Origin: Planctomycetota bacterium
Lineage (GTDB): Bacteria; Planctomycetota; UBA1135
Length of the DNA stretch: 12,206 bases
Direction of reading: 5' to 3'
Assembly: GCA_027623585.1 (NCBI GenBank)
Contig: JAQBVK010000044.1
Location: forward strand, 1 to 12,206
Part shown: positions 5,681 to 12,206 of the stretch, piece after piece
Position numbering within the stretch: position 1 is the stretch's first letter
Layout of the letters: each line of letters starts with the position of its first letter
The notes under the pieces: generated by a model
The model's database searches: none
Told to the model about the DNA's origin: nothing
The model's input: the letters and a program-made list of their open reading frames with translations, nothing else
Translations under genes and position numbers: made by a program

Positions 5681-7882
5681 ATGCCCTCCCCGACCGCAAA
5701 TTCCGCGCAAGCTCCCTCGGACCACGAGGTGGTGGAGGGGCAAGTCGCCGGCGTGGTCTTCGAAAACCAGGAAACCGGCTTCGCGGTGGTCCGTCTGCTT
5801 TCTACGGAGGGCGCAATCTCGGTTGCCGGGGCGCTGTCACCGGTTCATGAAGGGGAGCAACTGCGATTGCATGGCTGGTGGGAGACGCATCCTCGCTTCG
5901 GGAAGCAGTTTCGGGCCGCATGGTCGGAACATGCTGCTCCCTCCACCCTGGAGGGCGTGGAGCGCTATCTCGGTAGCGGCGCCTTCCCGGGGATCGGGCC
6001 GGACGTGGCTCGGCGGCTGGTGGCCCACTTCGGGGCCGACACCCTGCAGGCGCTCGGGGAAGGAGAGGGGCGCTTGCGGGAGGTGGACGGAATTGGGGAG
6101 AAGCGGGCCGCCACGCTGGCCGAAACCTTTCGCGACGGGTCCGCCCGGCACCGCGTGTTCGCCGAACTGCGCGGACTGGGTCTGAACGGCTCGCAGGGCC
6201 GCGTCACCTATGAGTTACTCGGACCGGGCGCGATCGAGCGGCTGAAGCAGGATCCCTACGCGCTGATCGGAAGGGTGCGCGGCTACGGCTTCGAGAGCGC
6301 CGAGAAGGTGGCGCGCGCGGTGGGCTTGTCGCTCACCGGACCGGAACGAGCGCGCGGGGTCGCACTGCACTTGATGCGCGAAGCGGTCCGCGAAGGACAC
6401 GTCTGCCTGCCCGAGAGTCTCGTCATCGAGCGACTCTTGTCACTGGGTGTGGAGGATGCCGTCGTGGTGGATGCGCTGCGTGCGCTCGACGCCGCGAGCC
6501 GACTGCGCCGGGCGGATCTTTCCACGGTGGATCCGAACATTGAGCCCGCCTTGTATCTGCCCGAAATGTTGGAGTCCGAGGTCGGCGTGGCGCGCTGTTT
6601 GGGGGGAATGTTGCGCCGGCCGCCCTCGGCCTTGGCGACGCCGGCGCAAGTGGAGTCCGCGCTCGCGCGCACGCAGTACCGACCGGATCCGAGTCAACGC
6701 GCAGCCCTGGAGATGGCGCTGCTGCAACCGGTCTCGGTGCTCACCGGCGGCCCCGGCACGGGAAAAACCACCACGCTGCGGCTCTTGCTTGAGATCTTCG
6801 AAGCCGCTGGCGTCGGCATCGTGAAGTTGGCCTCCCCTACCGGGCGCGCGGCGAAGCGGCTGCAAGAAGCGACCGGCCGCGAGGCTTCCACCCTGCATCG
6901 GTTGCTCGGTTGGGATCCGGTCGCGAACGGATTCCGCCACGACGAAGACGAGCCGCTGGAACTCGACTTCCTGGTCGTGGACGAGGTGAGCATGCTCGAT
7001 CTGCCGCTCGCGCATGCGGTGCTGCGCGCGCTGCCGACCGGAGCGCGACTGCTGTTGGTGGGCGACGCGGATCAGCTGCCGCCGGTCGGTCCGGGCAGCG
7101 TGCTCGCGGATCTGATCACGAGCGGCGTCGTGCCGGTGACGCGGCTCGCGCGCATTCATCGACAGGGCGAAGACTCCGGCATCGTCGAGGCGGCGCACTT
7201 GATCCTCGCGGGCCAGAGTCCGGCGGCGGCGGCAAGCGACCCCGCTTCCCCCGCCGGCGGCGACTTCTTCCTCGCGCTGCGCGAGGATCCGGAAGAAGCC
7301 GCGGCGCTGGTCGAGCAGTTGCTGCGCGAGCGCATCCCCCGCCGCTACGACATCGATCCCGTGCGCGAGGTGCTGGTGCTCGCCCCGATGTATCGCGGAC
7401 CGCTCGGTGTGAACGAATTGAACCGTCGCATCGGCCTGGCTTTGAACCCCGACGGCGAGGCGGCGCCCGAGTGGACCGGCGGCCTGCGCGTCGGTGATCG
7501 CGTGATGGCGGTGCGCAACGACTACGAGCGCGAAATCTTCAACGGCGACGCCGGGCGCGTGGTCCGAGCTAGCGACAGCGTGCTGACGATCGAGGTCGAC
7601 GGCCGTTTGCTCGAATACAGCGCCGCCGATCTCGCCGATCTGGTGCCCGCGTGGTGCGTCACCGTGCACCGCGCGCAAGGCAGCGAGGCGCGCGCGGTGG
7701 TGATCGTGCTCGGCGGCACGCACTGGATGATGCTGCGCCGCAAGCTGCTCTACACCGCGGTCACGCGCGGACGCGAACTCGTGGTGCTGGTGGCCTCACG
7801 CGCCGCGCTCGCACGGGCGGTGCGCAACGATGAAGAAGGCCGGCGCCACGGTTTGCTGCGCGTCCGTCTCGCCGCCGGTTAG
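5681..7882 (+). CDS. recD2: RecD2-type ATP-dependent DNA helicase (SF1B)
   Basis: The protein has 733 residues. The N-terminal part (about 15-90) is an OB-like segment (EGQVAGVVFENQETGFAVVR), typical of RecD2 and absent from RecBCD-type RecD. Two helix-hairpin-helix elements follow (FPGIGPDVARRLVAHFG, 102-118; VDGIGEKRAATLAETF, 135-150). The helicase motifs are complete: Walker A GGPGTGKT (356-363), SPTGRAAKRL (385-394), Walker B VVDEVSML (432-439), motif III GDADQLPPVGPGS (461-473), HRQ (493-495), and the C-terminal VHRAQGSE (662-669) and YTAVTRGR (691-698). RecD2 enzymes unwind DNA 5' to 3' and act in repair and replication-fork maintenance in organisms lacking RecBC. No recB or recC lies nearby, and the length is normal. 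It is divergent from rpsU and is followed by lapA after 21 nt on the same strand. Confidence 0.95.
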   Translation: MPSPTANSAQAPSDHEVVEGQVAGVVFENQETGFAVVRLLSTEGAISVAGALSPVHEGEQLRLHGWWETHPRFGKQFRAAWSEHAAPSTLEGVERYLGSGAFPGIGPDVARRLVAHFGADTLQALGEGEGRLREVDGIGEKRAATLAETFRDGSARHRVFAELRGLGLNGSQGRVTYELLGPGAIERLKQDPYALIGRVRGYGFESAEKVARAVGLSLTGPERARGVALHLMREAVREGHVCLPESLVIERLLSLGVEDAVVVDALRALDAASRLRRADLSTVDPNIEPALYLPEMLESEVGVARCLGGMLRRPPSALATPAQVESALARTQYRPDPSQRAALEMALLQPVSVLTGGPGTGKTTTLRLLLEIFEAAGVGIVKLASPTGRAAKRLQEATGREASTLHRLLGWDPVANGFRHDEDEPLELDFLVVDEVSMLDLPLAHAVLRALPTGARLLLVGDADQLPPVGPGSVLADLITSGVVPVTRLARIHRQGEDSGIVEAAHLILAGQSPAAAASDPASPAGGDFFLALREDPEEAAALVEQLLRERIPRRYDIDPVREVLVLAPMYRGPLGVNELNRRIGLALNPDGEAAPEWTGGLRVGDRVMAVRNDYEREIFNGDAGRVVRASDSVLTIEVDGRLLEYSAADLADLVPAWCVTVHRAQGSEARAVVIVLGGTHWMMLRRKLLYTAVTRGRELVVLVASRAALARAVRNDEEGRRHGLLRVRLAAG

Positions 7883-7903
7883 GATGCGCGCGGTTTCACG
7901 CCT

Positions 7904-8131
7904 ATGAGTCAGCCTCTCGCCACCTCTGCCAAACCTCGCGGCCGCTTCAAGACGATCGTCGCCACCGCGCTGATCGTGATCGTCGTGATCGTGGCCTTCC
8001 AGAACTGGGATCCGACCAGCGTGGAGCTGCTCTTCATCACGGTCAAGATGCCGCTGCTGTTCCTGATCGCCACTTGCTTCCTGATCGGCGTCTCGGTCGG
8101 CTGGCTCATCCGCAAACGCCGCAAGGGCTGA
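7904..8131 (+). CDS. LapA-domain (DUF1049) small membrane protein
   Basis: The protein has 75 residues: a basic cytoplasmic start (AKPRGRFK), a first helix at about 17-33 (TIVATALIVIVVIVAF), the short loop QNWDPTSVELLFITVKMPLL, a second helix at about 50-69 and a basic tail (IRKRRKG). The motif FQN-x-(2-4)-V-x-L-x-F, followed by a second helix ending in GWL, is the signature of the lipopolysaccharide-assembly protein A domain. In Escherichia coli LapA works with LapB in LPS assembly and LpxC turnover, but single-domain relatives are widespread and mostly untested. It follows the helicase gene by 21 nt and may share its transcript. An ABC ATPase remnant begins 12 nt after its stop codon. Confidence 0.85.
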   Translation: MSQPLATSAKPRGRFKTIVATALIVIVVIVAFQNWDPTSVELLFITVKMPLLFLIATCFLIGVSVGWLIRKRRKG

Positions 8132-8143
8132 ACGAGCGATTCG

Positions 8144-8218
8144 ATGAACGTTATATCTGTACTGACGAAGGATTACGGGGCGTTCACGGCCGTGGACGAC
8201 GTAAGCTTCGACGTTTGA
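8144..8218 (+). pseudogene. N-terminal remnant of an ABC-transporter ATPase
   Basis: An ATG-to-TGA frame of 24 codons reads MNVISV followed by LTKDYGAFTAVDDVSFDV. This closely matches the first residues of ABC ATPases of the ABC-2 export type (M-I-x-V-x-x-LTKxYGxFxAVDDVSFxV), stopping just before the expected GE-I-x-G-x-LGPNGAGKT Walker A region. In-frame sequence after the TGA shows no continuation, and ten bases later comes the end of the DUF4863 gene on the opposite strand. The 5' part uses codons such as ATA, TCT and GTA that are rare in its neighbours. The simplest view is a stub left by deletion or rearrangement; a functional micro-ORF is possible but unsupported. Confidence 0.7.
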
Positions 8219-8228
8219 ACGATCCGGC

Positions 8229-8705
8229 TCAGCCGCTGGTCTTCAGGAATTCGATCGCGGCGCCAGGCAGCAGATAGAGAATCAGCATCGTGCCGCCGGT
8301 GACGGTGGGGACGTGCGTGCTGTCGGGAGGATAGACGGTCCAGCCGGGCGGATTGCCGTCGAACTGCGGGGCGCCGTCGAGCGCGAAGCACAGATCCACT
8401 TCACCATTCGGATGACGGTGCTTCGGACCGGGCGCGCTCATCAGCACCGCGTCGGCGGAGAAGCCGCGCGAGGTCTCGCTGAGTTTGAACATCCGCGACC
8501 AGCGCACCGGCGCTTCCCCGTTCTGGCAGAGCGTGCCGGCGGCGACGCCCGCCTCCATTGCGGCGCGGAGCTCGCACAGGAAGGCGCCCTCCAAGGGAAA
8601 CTCTTTCTCCAAGACCGCGCGCGCAGCGGCAGGCTTTGTCAGGTCGAGGCGCGCAATGCAGTCGAGCAGCGGCGCGAGTCCAGCAGGGTCGAGAGTGGCG
8701 GTCAT
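8229..8705 (-). CDS. DUF4863 / 4-hydroxylaminobenzoate lyase (PnbB)-like protein
   Basis: The protein has 158 residues. Its ATG overlaps the stop of the upstream sulfatase-fold gene (ATGA at 8705-8702), indicating translational coupling. The C-terminal half is cupin-like, with GPKHRHPNGEVDLCFALDG (93-111), then PPGWTVYPPDSTHVPTVTGG and MLILYLLPGAAIEF. H96, H98, E102 and H131 are plausible metal ligands. This pattern is what I recognise in the DUF4863 family, whose characterised member PnbB splits 4-hydroxylaminobenzoate into protocatechuate and ammonium. Most family members occur outside nitroarene degraders and their substrates are unknown, so the enzyme activity is uncertain. The N-terminal half (about 1-60) is helical. 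Overlap with a membrane phosphatase/sulfatase-like gene rather than catabolic genes argues for another role. Confidence 0.75.
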   Translation of the reverse strand: MTATLDPAGLAPLLDCIARLDLTKPAAARAVLEKEFPLEGAFLCELRAAMEAGVAAGTLCQNGEAPVRWSRMFKLSETSRGFSADAVLMSAPGPKHRHPNGEVDLCFALDGAPQFDGNPPGWTVYPPDSTHVPTVTGGTMLILYLLPGAAIEFLKTSG

Positions 8706-10708
8706 TTCAAAGGTCCGGAGCTGCCCACGTAACCGAGGTCGTGCAGTTGGGCTGCTTGCTTGGGGTTCAGCGCGCGCACCTCGAGTGCGGGAAACAAATC
8801 CTGCTTCAGACGCTGTTCGAGCCTTTGTGCCAGGATCTGCAGCACGACTTGCCGTTCCGGGGTGATCGCCGTCTCGGTGCCGAGCAAATTTTTGGCCTCG
8901 CTGGGGTCAGACTCGAGGTCGTAGAGCCCGAGCGGACGAAACTCATACTCGCCGGCGCGAAGTTCTGCTTGGGGATCCTTGTCTTCGCCATAGGAAACCC
9001 AAGCGATCAACTTCCAGCGGCCCTCCCGCACCGTGGCGCGGTAAACCATGAAGGAAATCGGTTCTTCACCAGGCGGAAGCACCTCGGGCCGTTCGGTGAG
9101 CACGTTGACGCCGTCGACGGCCGCGTCCTCGAGTCCGCACAGTTCGAGCAGGGTGCGCACACCGTCCACCAATTCGGGTGGGCGCTCCAACTGCACTCCC
9201 TCAGGCACGCCCGGCCCCGCAAGAATGAAGGGCACGCGCAACTCCTCCTCGTGCAGCGTCCAGCGGTGCTCGAGATTGTCGTGCTCGCCGAAGGCTTCGC
9301 CGTGGTCGCCGACGAAGAGAATCAGAGTCGGCCGGCCGGAGGCATTCACCCTTTCGAGCAGACGTCCAAGCAGCCAGTCGGTGTAGGCGACTTCTTCGCG
9401 GTAGAGATCGTGCAAGAAGGCGTACTCCGCCGCGAACTCGCTCGCGTGCTTGCCCGCCTTCAAGCCGTCGCTGATCGCGACGCGCATGTTGAATTCAGCG
9501 CCGGGCAGCGGGCCGTAACCCGGCGGCGCGGCCTCGGGCTTTGCGATCGTACCGGCGAAGGGAGGCGGCGCCATGTAGGGCGCGTGCGGATCGAAGAGGT
9601 TCAGGAAGAAGAAGTAGGGATGCGCTTGCGAAAGGAGTTGCCGATGGATGCCGAGCGCGACTTCCAACGCGCGCTCCCCCTCTTGATAGTTGGTGCGCGC
9701 AAGACGCAGCAAATGTGGCTCGAAAATCCGCTTCAACATGAAAGTGTAGCGGTTGTCAGGCAGCAACCAACCGAGCAGAGTGCGGTCGCACGCCCACGTC
9801 GCGAGCGACTCGCCGTAGTCCACGCGCTGCATGCCGTGCCACGCTTCGATCCCATCCGTGAACGCCTGTTCGCGGAACTCGGCGGACGGATTGCTCTCCA
9901 GCAACGGATTCGCCGAAACTCCAGCCGTCCGCCAGCCGGCCTCACGGAAGCGCTCCGCGATCGGACGCGCGCCCCACTCTTGCTCCAGTTGTCCGGACTT
10001 CGGCCAGCGCGACTCGTTGCTGCGCATGCCGGTCTTCTCGAGATCCAGCCCCATCAGCATCGCCATGTGGGTGGGCAAGGTCTGGTTGCAGGGCGCAATC
10101 GCGTACTCAGCCCAGACGCCGCGCGCGCGCAGAGCATGAAGCGTCGGCGTCGGCGTACGCGGATCGAGGATCGCGTCGGCGCGCAAGGTGTCGGCGACGA
10201 TCAGCAGGACATCGGGACGCGTGAGTGAAACCGCGGCGCCTTCGGAAATCGCTTCGCCGGAAACTTCCAAGCGCGGGATCGGATCGCGCAGCGGCAAGAG
10301 CTCGCGGTTGATCGGAAACAGGAAGAAGGCTGCCAGCGGAAGCAGATGAGAGATCGCGCCGAGCTGTACGACAAAGGCGCGCAGGTGCGGCAGCCGTCCG
10401 ATCAGCGCGATCGGCACCAGCAAAGCCGCGGCGCCGAGCGCCAGCCCGGAAACCGGCGCGAGCATCAATCCCGTGCCGATCCAGAACGCGATGCCCTGCC
10501 ACGCGAACTGCTCGCGCCGCGCGGCGGGCGAAGCCATCGCGAGCAGCGCGCCCAGCCAGCCGCAGACGAGGGCGCTCACGGAGACCACGAACACGCGCTC
10601 GCGCAGCATCGCGACGTCCACCTCCCAACCGATCCCGGCGCTGATCAGCAGGAACCCCAGTAAGGAGGCTCCGGCCACGCCAGCGCACGCGGCGCGCAGG
10701 AATCCCAT
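8702..10708 (-). CDS. Membrane-anchored sulfatase-fold (alkaline phosphatase superfamily) protein with Thr at the nucleophile site
   Basis: The protein has 668 residues from the ATG at 10708 (a GTG directly upstream at 10711 is an alternative). The first 135 residues hold four or so membrane helices (about 6-28, 40-59, 70-102, 111-132). A sulfatase-fold domain follows: PDVLLIVADTLRADA (D173, metal), APCNQTLPTHMAMLMG, LFDPHAPY (D373/H375) and LFVGDHGEAFGEHDNLEHRW (D468/H469, metal). Where sulfatases carry C/S-x-P-x-R for formylglycine, this protein has T-L-P-T-H, so T210 sits at the nucleophile position and formylglycine cannot form. That points to a Thr-using phospho- or phosphoglycerol-transferase or hydrolase, as in LtaS or EptA, rather than a true sulfatase; the substrate is unknown. 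The C-terminus KQAAQLHDLGYVGSSG resembles the tail of many planctomycete sulfatases. It is coupled to the DUF4863 gene. Confidence 0.85.
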   Translation of the reverse strand: MGFLRAACAGVAGASLLGFLLISAGIGWEVDVAMLRERVFVVSVSALVCGWLGALLAMASPAARREQFAWQGIAFWIGTGLMLAPVSGLALGAAALLVPIALIGRLPHLRAFVVQLGAISHLLPLAAFFLFPINRELLPLRDPIPRLEVSGEAISEGAAVSLTRPDVLLIVADTLRADAILDPRTPTPTLHALRARGVWAEYAIAPCNQTLPTHMAMLMGLDLEKTGMRSNESRWPKSGQLEQEWGARPIAERFREAGWRTAGVSANPLLESNPSAEFREQAFTDGIEAWHGMQRVDYGESLATWACDRTLLGWLLPDNRYTFMLKRIFEPHLLRLARTNYQEGERALEVALGIHRQLLSQAHPYFFFLNLFDPHAPYMAPPPFAGTIAKPEAAPPGYGPLPGAEFNMRVAISDGLKAGKHASEFAAEYAFLHDLYREEVAYTDWLLGRLLERVNASGRPTLILFVGDHGEAFGEHDNLEHRWTLHEEELRVPFILAGPGVPEGVQLERPPELVDGVRTLLELCGLEDAAVDGVNVLTERPEVLPPGEEPISFMVYRATVREGRWKLIAWVSYGEDKDPQAELRAGEYEFRPLGLYDLESDPSEAKNLLGTETAITPERQVVLQILAQRLEQRLKQDLFPALEVRALNPKQAAQLHDLGYVGSSGPLK

Positions 10709-10714
10709 CACGGA

Positions 10715-10745
10715 ATCTTAGCCTGGGCTAAGGCTTAGCTGTCCA
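10715..10745 (-). promoter_or_regulatory. Possible promoter of the sulfatase-fold gene
   Basis: On the minus strand TGGACA (10745-10740, five of six) precedes TAAGAT (10720-10715) by 19 nt, longer than the usual 17. The -10 hexamer is identical to that of the porin promoter and ends 6 nt before the ATG at 10708, so the transcript would be leaderless. The site lies within the end of the aminopeptidase gene and the 16-nt gap behind it. Confidence 0.33.
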
Positions 10746-12107
10746 GGCTTCGGCACGGAGTTTCTCGATGTCCGCAACGCTACGCGGGATCATCGAGGAG
10801 ATCAACTCGTAGCCGTCGGCCGTGATCACCACCACGTCCTCGATGCGCACGCCGAAGTCTTCGTCCGGCAAGTAGATGCCCGGCTCGACCGTGAAGGCCA
10901 TGCCCGGCTCCAACTTCACGCCGTAAGCGCCGACGTCGTGCGTCGCCATGCCCAACCAGTGGCTGGTGCCGTGCCACATCTGGCCGAAGCCGCGCTCGGT
11001 GATCACCTTCTGCGCGGCCGCGGAGACTTGGCCCAGCGTGCTCCCCGGCTTGCACAAGGCGAAGGCAGCTTCTTGCGCGTCATAGACCGCTTGGTACACC
11101 TCACGGTGTCGCTTGCTGAAGGTCTTGCCCAACGGCCACGAACGTGTGATATCCGCCACGTAGTAGCGGTACTCGGCGCCGTAGTCGATCAGGATCATGT
11201 CACTCGCCTCGGTCTGGCGCTTGTTGGTGGGATAGTGCAGCATGCAAGCGTTGCCGGCGCTGCCGACGATCGCCATGTAGGCCGCGCCCATACCGCCGCT
11301 CTCGAGAATGTCGCTGGTCATGCGCGCAGCGATCTGCCACTCGTAGTCGCCGGGGCGAGTGGTGCTCATCGCGTTGCTGTGCGCGATGCCGCTGACGCGA
11401 CAGGCGTTGCGCATCGCCTCGACTTCTTCCGGGGTCTTCACGAGGCGCAACAGATCCATCAGCCTCGTGACGTTCTTGGCGCTCACGTTCTCATAGCGCG
11501 CCTCGATCTTGAGCGCGAATTGCTCTCCGCGCTCGAGCCGGCCGTCGAAGGGATCCTTCACCATGTTGGCGGCCCACGTCCCCAACTGGTCGCTGCTCAT
11601 CATCCAATTCTCGGCGGGCTGCCGCTCGACGTAGAAGGTCTTGTGCTCCTTCGCGAGCTTGTCCATCAGTGCCGTGAAGTTTCCGTAGTCGTCACCATCC
11701 TTCTCGAGTTTGGTACACACCTCGATACCGGTGAGAGCTGCCGCCTCTTGCGGATCGATCAGATCACCCTGCCAACGCTCGTCGTCCGGGTTCACCAGCG
11801 GCACCAGCAAGTACTCTTCGCCGGTCTTCGGCACCGCGACGTAGACCGCGTTCGGAGTGGCGATGCCGGTGAAGTACCAGAAGTTGTTGTCCTGCCGGAA
11901 CTCACGGTAGTCGTTCAGCGGACCCTGACCGCGCAGCACGATCACTCCGTCCTTGTCCTCCGCCTTCTCGAGGAACATCTTGTGCAGCGCGGCGCGGCGT
12001 CCAGCGTGGAACTCCTTGGTGAAGAGTCCTTGGCCGCGGCCGTCCTCGGGGTTCTGCTGAGCCGGCAGCGCGGCAAGCAAGGAGACGGTGAGCAGAGTGG
12101 CGAGCAT
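10728..12107 (-). CDS. pepP: Exported Xaa-Pro aminopeptidase (aminopeptidase P, M24B)
   Basis: The protein has 459 residues. Residues 1-17 (MLATLLTVSLLAALPAQ) form a signal peptide, unusual for aminopeptidase P, which is usually cytoplasmic, so this copy likely acts in the periplasm. The N-terminal creatinase-like domain (about 30-190) contains DNNFWYFTGIATPNAVYV. The pita-bread catalytic domain carries the dinuclear metal ligands in order: D308 (LIDYGAEY), D319 (VADITRSW), H383 (GTSHWLGMATHDVG, with H390 catalytic), E408 (FTVEPGIYLP) and E423 (VRIEDVVV). All are intact, so activity is expected: removal of the N-terminal residue from peptides with proline in second position. Length fits the family. 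It ends 16 nt before the sulfatase-fold gene on the same strand and is divergent from the cysteine desulfurase. Confidence 0.93.
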   Translation of the reverse strand: MLATLLTVSLLAALPAQQNPEDGRGQGLFTKEFHAGRRAALHKMFLEKAEDKDGVIVLRGQGPLNDYREFRQDNNFWYFTGIATPNAVYVAVPKTGEEYLLVPLVNPDDERWQGDLIDPQEAAALTGIEVCTKLEKDGDDYGNFTALMDKLAKEHKTFYVERQPAENWMMSSDQLGTWAANMVKDPFDGRLERGEQFALKIEARYENVSAKNVTRLMDLLRLVKTPEEVEAMRNACRVSGIAHSNAMSTTRPGDYEWQIAARMTSDILESGGMGAAYMAIVGSAGNACMLHYPTNKRQTEASDMILIDYGAEYRYYVADITRSWPLGKTFSKRHREVYQAVYDAQEAAFALCKPGSTLGQVSAAAQKVITERGFGQMWHGTSHWLGMATHDVGAYGVKLEPGMAFTVEPGIYLPDEDFGVRIEDVVVITADGYELISSMIPRSVADIEKLRAEAWTAKP

Positions 12108-12116
12108 GACTGGACG

Positions 12117-12122
12117 ATTCTA
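12117..12122 (-). promoter_or_regulatory. Possible -10 element of pepP
   Basis: On the minus strand TAGAAT matches five of six bases of the -10 consensus and ends 9 nt before the pepP ATG, placing the transcription start 0-3 nt from the start codon. No convincing -35 is seen at 16-18 nt; TTGCCT occurs at 21 nt. No Shine-Dalgarno precedes the ATG. Confidence 0.35.
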
Positions 12123-12158
12123 CGGACGAGTCGACGGCGGCTCAGGCAAAATGGAGGC

Positions 12159-12206
12159 TTGGAGCCGCTCTACCTGGACCACGCTTCCACGACGCCTCCG
12201 CTTCCG
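12159..12206 (+). CDS. Cysteine desulfurase (NifS/IscS type), first 16 codons only
   Basis: Reading from TTG at 12159 gives M/LEPLYLDHASTTPPLP, open to the window edge. Y-L-D-H-A-[AS]-T-T-P is the invariant N-terminus of class V aminotransferase-type cysteine desulfurases, which take sulfur from cysteine using PLP for Fe-S cluster or tRNA thiolation. There is no ATG or GTG in this frame between here and 12108, so TTG is the best start. A GGAGG lies only 1 nt upstream, too close for normal pairing, while CAAAAT ends 6 nt before, so the transcript may be leaderless. The gene is divergent from pepP across 51 bp. The lysine that binds PLP and the sulfur-accepting cysteine lie beyond the window, so subtype is undecided. 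Confidence 0.75.
   Translation, partial: MEPLYLDHASTTPPLP

Noticed and set aside
6440..7723. A 427-codon open frame on the minus strand
   Set aside because: It is the reverse shadow of the helicase core, where all SF1 motifs read on the plus strand; its own product is His/Arg/Gln-rich and featureless.
8558..10228. A 556-codon open frame on the plus strand
   Set aside because: It lies wholly antisense to the sulfatase-fold and DUF4863 genes, whose motifs are clear. The translation is arginine-rich and without any recognisable domain; long antisense frames are expected at this GC content.
10717..10732. Inverted repeat CTTAGCC-TG-GGCTAAG spanning the pepP stop as a terminator
   Set aside because: The loop would be only 2 nt, there is no T-run, and one arm contains the likely -10 element of the next gene. 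It is better explained as promoter plus chance.
1..12206. CRISPR array, tRNA, rRNA, integrase, phage or defence island
   Set aside because: No direct-repeat array, no cloverleaf or rRNA core sequence, and no recombinase or nuclease motifs were found. The helicase is a complete RecD2 with a housekeeping context beside rpsU, so I do not read it as part of a defence system.

Overview
The window is a GC-rich bacterial chromosome segment, densely packed and almost entirely protein-coding. No rRNA, tRNA, CRISPR array or intact transposase was found, so any placement is indirect. A deep-branching planctomycete or a related environmental lineage is my best guess. It rests on the high GC, short exported-protein leaders ending in ALPAQQ or APLSAQ, a large membrane-anchored sulfatase-fold enzyme and a short repeat carrying a small palindrome. 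Confidence in the phylum is low to moderate.

Layout, left to right. 1-226 (-) is the N-terminal part of a hydroxylaminobenzene mutase-like membrane protein, cut by the window edge. 295-2460 (-) is a tight three-gene operon transcribed leftwards: an outer-membrane porin, an exported FMN-binding flavoprotein and a four-helix histidine-bearing membrane protein. In front of the porin is a good sigma70-type promoter, and a Fur-box-like palindrome lies directly over the start codon. I read the operon as an iron-responsive extracytoplasmic redox and uptake module. 2563-4188 (-) is a membrane-anchored helical-repeat protein of unknown role. 4231-5295 (-) is an RluA-type pseudouridine synthase. 5390-5596 (-) is ribosomal protein S21 with a strong hairpin behind it. 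Divergent from rpsU, 5681-7882 (+) encodes a RecD2-type helicase, followed by a small LapA-domain membrane protein (7904-8131, +).

Immediately after lapA lies a 24-codon remnant of an ABC-transporter ATPase N-terminus (8144-8218, +). Then come two translationally coupled leftward genes: a membrane-anchored sulfatase-fold protein with Thr at the nucleophile position (8702-10708, -) and a DUF4863/PnbB-like protein (8229-8705, -). 10728-12107 (-) encodes an exported aminopeptidase P. At the right edge (12159-12206, +) the first 16 codons of a cysteine desulfurase are recognisable.

The most notable signals are four. First is the Fur box placed over an apparently leaderless start. Second is an exact 27-bp repeat at the 3' ends of two co-directional genes, one of which reads through it as its last codons. 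Third is the ABC ATPase remnant. Fourth is a recurrent -10-like hexamer only 6-9 nt ahead of start codons, which suggests leaderless transcripts are common in this organism.
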